Below are positions 6,817 through 8,013 of a DNA stretch of 8,013 nt, one piece after another. Position numbers and translations under genes: made by a program. The DNA lies in assembly GCA_903881065.1 (NCBI GenBank), contig CAIRRW010000007.1, positions 1 to 8,013 on the forward strand, written 5' to 3'. How positions within the stretch are numbered: position 1 is the stretch's first letter; each line of letters opens with the position of its first letter. The DNA is from an uncultured Bacteroidota bacterium. Its GTDB lineage: Bacteria; Bacteroidota; Bacteroidia; 2-12-FULL-35-15. Under the pieces are notes generated by a model, which saw nothing but the letters and a program-made list of their open reading frames with translations, ran no database searches and had not been told where the DNA came from.

Positions 6817-7157
6817 TCCAGCGCTCCTTTCCTCCAGGCATATAATAAGCCGAGAAATAATATAAACATAAACACCAGAATTTCGAAGAAAGCCAACATG
6901 CCAACTTCTTTAACAACGACAGCCCACGGATACATAAATACAAGTTCCACATCGAACACCAAAAATATCAATGCAAATAAATAATAACCTACATTAAATT
7001 GTATAAACGATGTGCCGGTGGTAGGAATTCCACATTCGTAAGTTTCTCCTTTTTGAAGATTGTAAGATGTTTTGGCAAGTAATTTTGAGATACCTATTCC
7101 GCCTGCTGCAAAGGCAACTCCGCAGATTAATAAAAGTATAAGTGAAACTGCCCCCAT
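6807..7157 (-). CDS. nuoA: NADH-quinone oxidoreductase subunit A, first gene of the operon
   Basis: NuoA is a three-helix membrane subunit near the quinone channel. The 116-residue protein has hydrophobic segments at about 4-27, 56-80 and 87-108. The cytoplasmic loop with the conserved YECG motif (40-43, Cys42) lies between the first two, and the second helix has the signature FALIFLVFDVELVFMYPWA (61-79) with Asp69 and Glu71. The start ATG at 7157 is well supported: AAGGG ends 6 bases upstream and a Bacteroidota-type promoter lies 26 bases upstream. It is the first gene of the operon because the next 800 bases upstream contain no minus-strand gene. Its end overlaps nuoB by 10 bases. Confidence 0.97.
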   Translation of the reverse strand: MGAVSLILLLICGVAFAAGGIGISKLLAKTSYNLQKGETYECGIPTTGTSFIQFNVGYYLFALIFLVFDVELVFMYPWAVVVKEVGMLAFFEILVFMFILFLGLLYAWRKGALEWM

Positions 7158-7163
7158 GATTTT

Positions 7164-7168
7164 CCCTT
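7164..7168 (-). promoter_or_regulatory. Ribosome-binding site of nuoA
   Basis: AAGGG on the coding strand, 6 bases before the nuoA ATG. It is the clearest Shine-Dalgarno-like site in the window; most downstream genes have only weak A-rich leaders or rely on overlap with the gene before. Confidence 0.6.
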
Positions 7169-7182
7169 GATTAATAATTGTT

Positions 7183-7211
7183 CAAATATACGTTTTTTTT
7201 AACTCGTCAAA
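7183..7211 (-). promoter_or_regulatory. Putative nuo operon promoter, Bacteroidota type
   Basis: On the coding strand TATATTTG (7190 to 7183) matches the -7 element TAnnTTTG of Bacteroidota. TTTG (7211 to 7208) lies upstream as the -33 element, with 17 bases between them, including a run of eight A. The last base of the -7 element is 25 bases before the nuoA ATG, so the leader would be about 20 bases and leave little room for a riboswitch or attenuator. The match is to a known consensus; activity is inferred. A second TACTTTTG (7215 to 7208) overlaps the -33 element but has no well-spaced partner. Confidence 0.6.
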
Positions 7212-7257
7212 AGTATTTCTGTTTTGGCAACTAAACTATGACTAATATCAGCAAAAG

Positions 7258-7314
7258 GATTTTGGAATTGGGATTTTTGATTTGGGATTGGAACGCAGAT
7301 TTTTATGATTTAAA
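7258..7314. repeat. Low-complexity T/G-rich stretch upstream of the nuo promoter
   Basis: On the plus strand this stretch is rich in T and G and has TTGGGATT twice, 14 bases apart (7268 and 7282), followed by AACGCAGATTTTTATGATTT. It has no open frame of note. It looks like degraded intergenic repeat DNA. I see no clear hairpin, and no function can be given. Confidence 0.35.
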
Positions 7315-7336
7315 ATGAATTTACTCCATTTTCGGG

Positions 7337-7546
7337 CGAACTATAACGCTACCCTTCCGAACTATAACGCTACCCCTCCGAACTATAAAGCTACCACTCT
7401 ACATTATAACGCTACCCCTCTAAACTTCAACGCTACCCCTCCAAACTATAACGCTACCCCTCTAAACTTCAACGCTACCCCTCCAAACTATAACGCTACC
7501 CCTCCAAACTATAACGCTACCCCTCCAAACTTCAACGCTACCCCTC
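7337..7546. repeat. Tandem array, ten copies of a 21-base unit
   Basis: Ten contiguous units of exactly 21 bases, without spacers, with the plus-strand core ACTATAACGCTACCCCTC or ACTTCAACGCTACCCCTC. Units 5, 7 and 10 have TTCAACG; the others have TATAACG or, in unit 3, TATAAAG. Units 5-6 and 7-8 form two identical 42-base blocks, so the array has grown by duplicating a two-unit block. Units 1-4 (7337-7420) are the more diverged ones. One strand is C-rich (ACCCCTCC) and the other G-rich, unlike the AT-rich surroundings. The array lies about 180 bases upstream of nuoA. A plus-strand frame (7315-7554) stays open through it as a heptad NYNATPP only because 21 is a multiple of three; it is not called as a gene. 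Confidence 0.95.
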
Positions 7547-7887
7547 TGCCATGAAGTTGGGTGGCTTTTGACTATTTTCAAGAGATAAAAACATATTTTC
7601 GGGTTTGAGTAGCTGCATTAACTACCTACCTGTTCTATTATGATATACTTAAACCAAGAACAATAATTTCTAATTCGACCAAAATGTCAGAACATTTTTC
7701 AATGGATAACATAGATATCAAAACCATTTTGAAAATAAATAAGAATAGTTGATGGTTGGGAAGGTTTAAAACCATATTCACTGCTTTTTTATCAATTTAT
7801 ACCTCCCGAAAAATATACCTTATATAATAGTAGTACTTATATTAATGTAAATACCGAAGATTTAGGATAGTTGATAACAATCGAGGG
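7547..7887. other. AT-rich stretch without a recognisable gene
   Basis: No frame above about 45 codons is open on either strand. Two short plus-strand frames adjoin: 7684-7752 (ATG, 22 codons, MSEHFSMDNIDIKTILKINK and two more residues) and, in another frame, 7739-7870 (about 43 codons without a start, with GWEGLKPYSLLFYQF and IPPEKYTLYNSSTYI). Together they could be the remains of a frameshifted gene, but the evidence is weak. A minus-strand frame of 26 codons (starting MQLLKPENMF) ends inside the edge of the tandem array. The nonamer ATAGTTGAT occurs at 7745 and again at 7867. I see no tRNA, hairpin terminator or insertion sequence end. Confidence 0.5.
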
Positions 7888-7919
7888 TTGAGAAGATTGG
7901 GAATTATTTAGTACTTTTG
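7888..7919 (+). promoter_or_regulatory. Possible plus-strand promoter, Bacteroidota type
   Basis: TACTTTTG at 7912-7919 matches TAnnTTTG, and TTG at 7888-7890 lies 21 bases upstream, within the spacing reported for this class. It points towards a possible gene start at 7984, with a leader of about 55-60 bases. In AT-rich DNA such matches occur by chance, so this is a candidate only. Confidence 0.35.
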
Positions 7920-7983
7920 AATGGGAGGTAAATTTTAGCATATGTATAAATTAATAATTCATTTTAGGATAATGCAATAAATA

Positions 7984-8013
7984 ATGGAAGATTCAAAATA
8001 CAAATACACGCCA
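7984..8013 (+). CDS. Possible start of a plus-strand gene, cut by the right edge
   Basis: An ATG at 7984 opens ten codons (MEDSKYKYTP) to the window edge with no stop. It lies 64 bases after the possible promoter element TACTTTTG. The only other nearby ATG in the leader (7942) meets a stop after 12 codons, so 7984 is the better candidate. There is no clear ribosome-binding site (GCAATAAATA precedes the ATG). Nothing can be said of the product. If real, the gene would be divergent from the nuo operon. Confidence 0.3.
   Translation, partial: MEDSKYKYTP

Noticed and set aside
7193..7200. Run of eight T on the plus strand as a terminator
   Set aside because: There is no GC-rich hairpin before it and no plus-strand gene ends here. 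It falls in the spacer of the putative nuo promoter on the other strand.
7337..7546. CRISPR array
   Set aside because: The units are contiguous with no unique spacers between them, and no cas gene is in the window.
7315..7554. A 79-codon plus-strand frame with a repeated NYNATPP heptad
   Set aside because: It consists almost only of the 21-base tandem array, stays open because the period is a multiple of three, has no ribosome-binding site, and another plus frame and a minus frame through the array are also largely open.

Overview
The window is most likely chromosomal DNA of a member of the Bacteroidota. Three things suggest this: the DNA is AT-rich, the candidate promoter in front of nuoA matches the TTG / TAnnTTTG pattern of that phylum, and the gene set is a respiratory complex I (nuo) operon without nuoE, nuoF and nuoG, a form I know from some Bacteroidota. 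The lineage cannot be fixed further from the sequence alone.

Almost everything from 1 to 7157 is one minus-strand operon, read from right to left: nuoA, nuoB, nuoC, nuoD, nuoH, nuoI, nuoJ, nuoK, nuoL, then a small unknown gene cut by the left edge. Most junctions are tight: A/B overlap 10 bases, B/C 1 base apart, I/J 17 apart, J/K overlap 4, K/L 2 apart, L/unknown 12 apart. Three looser junctions, C/D (57 bases), D/H (65) and H/I (36), each carry a near-identical 28-base AT-rich repeat in the same orientation. The D/H junction is where nuoE, nuoF and nuoG normally sit.

NuoB, C, D and I form the quinone-reducing connecting module with clusters N2, N6a and N6b. NuoA, H, J, K and L are membrane and proton-pumping subunits. 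NuoM and NuoN would be expected beyond the left edge but are not seen; instead the next frame after nuoL is a short helical protein that resembles a HEPN-type fold. Without the NADH-oxidising module in this operon, the electron donor (ferredoxin, NADH through unlinked subunits, or something else) is open.

From 7158 to 8013 there is almost no coding sequence. It holds the putative nuo promoter (about 7183-7211), a low-complexity stretch, a 10-copy tandem array of a 21-base unit (7337-7546), about 440 bases of AT-rich DNA with only short broken reading frames, a possible plus-strand promoter (7888-7919), and the possible first ten codons of a plus-strand gene that runs off the right edge. I see no RNA gene, insertion sequence or CRISPR array. 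The window is mostly an ordinary housekeeping operon. The points worth a second look are the intergenic repeats, the gene between nuoL and the expected nuoM, and the tandem array.
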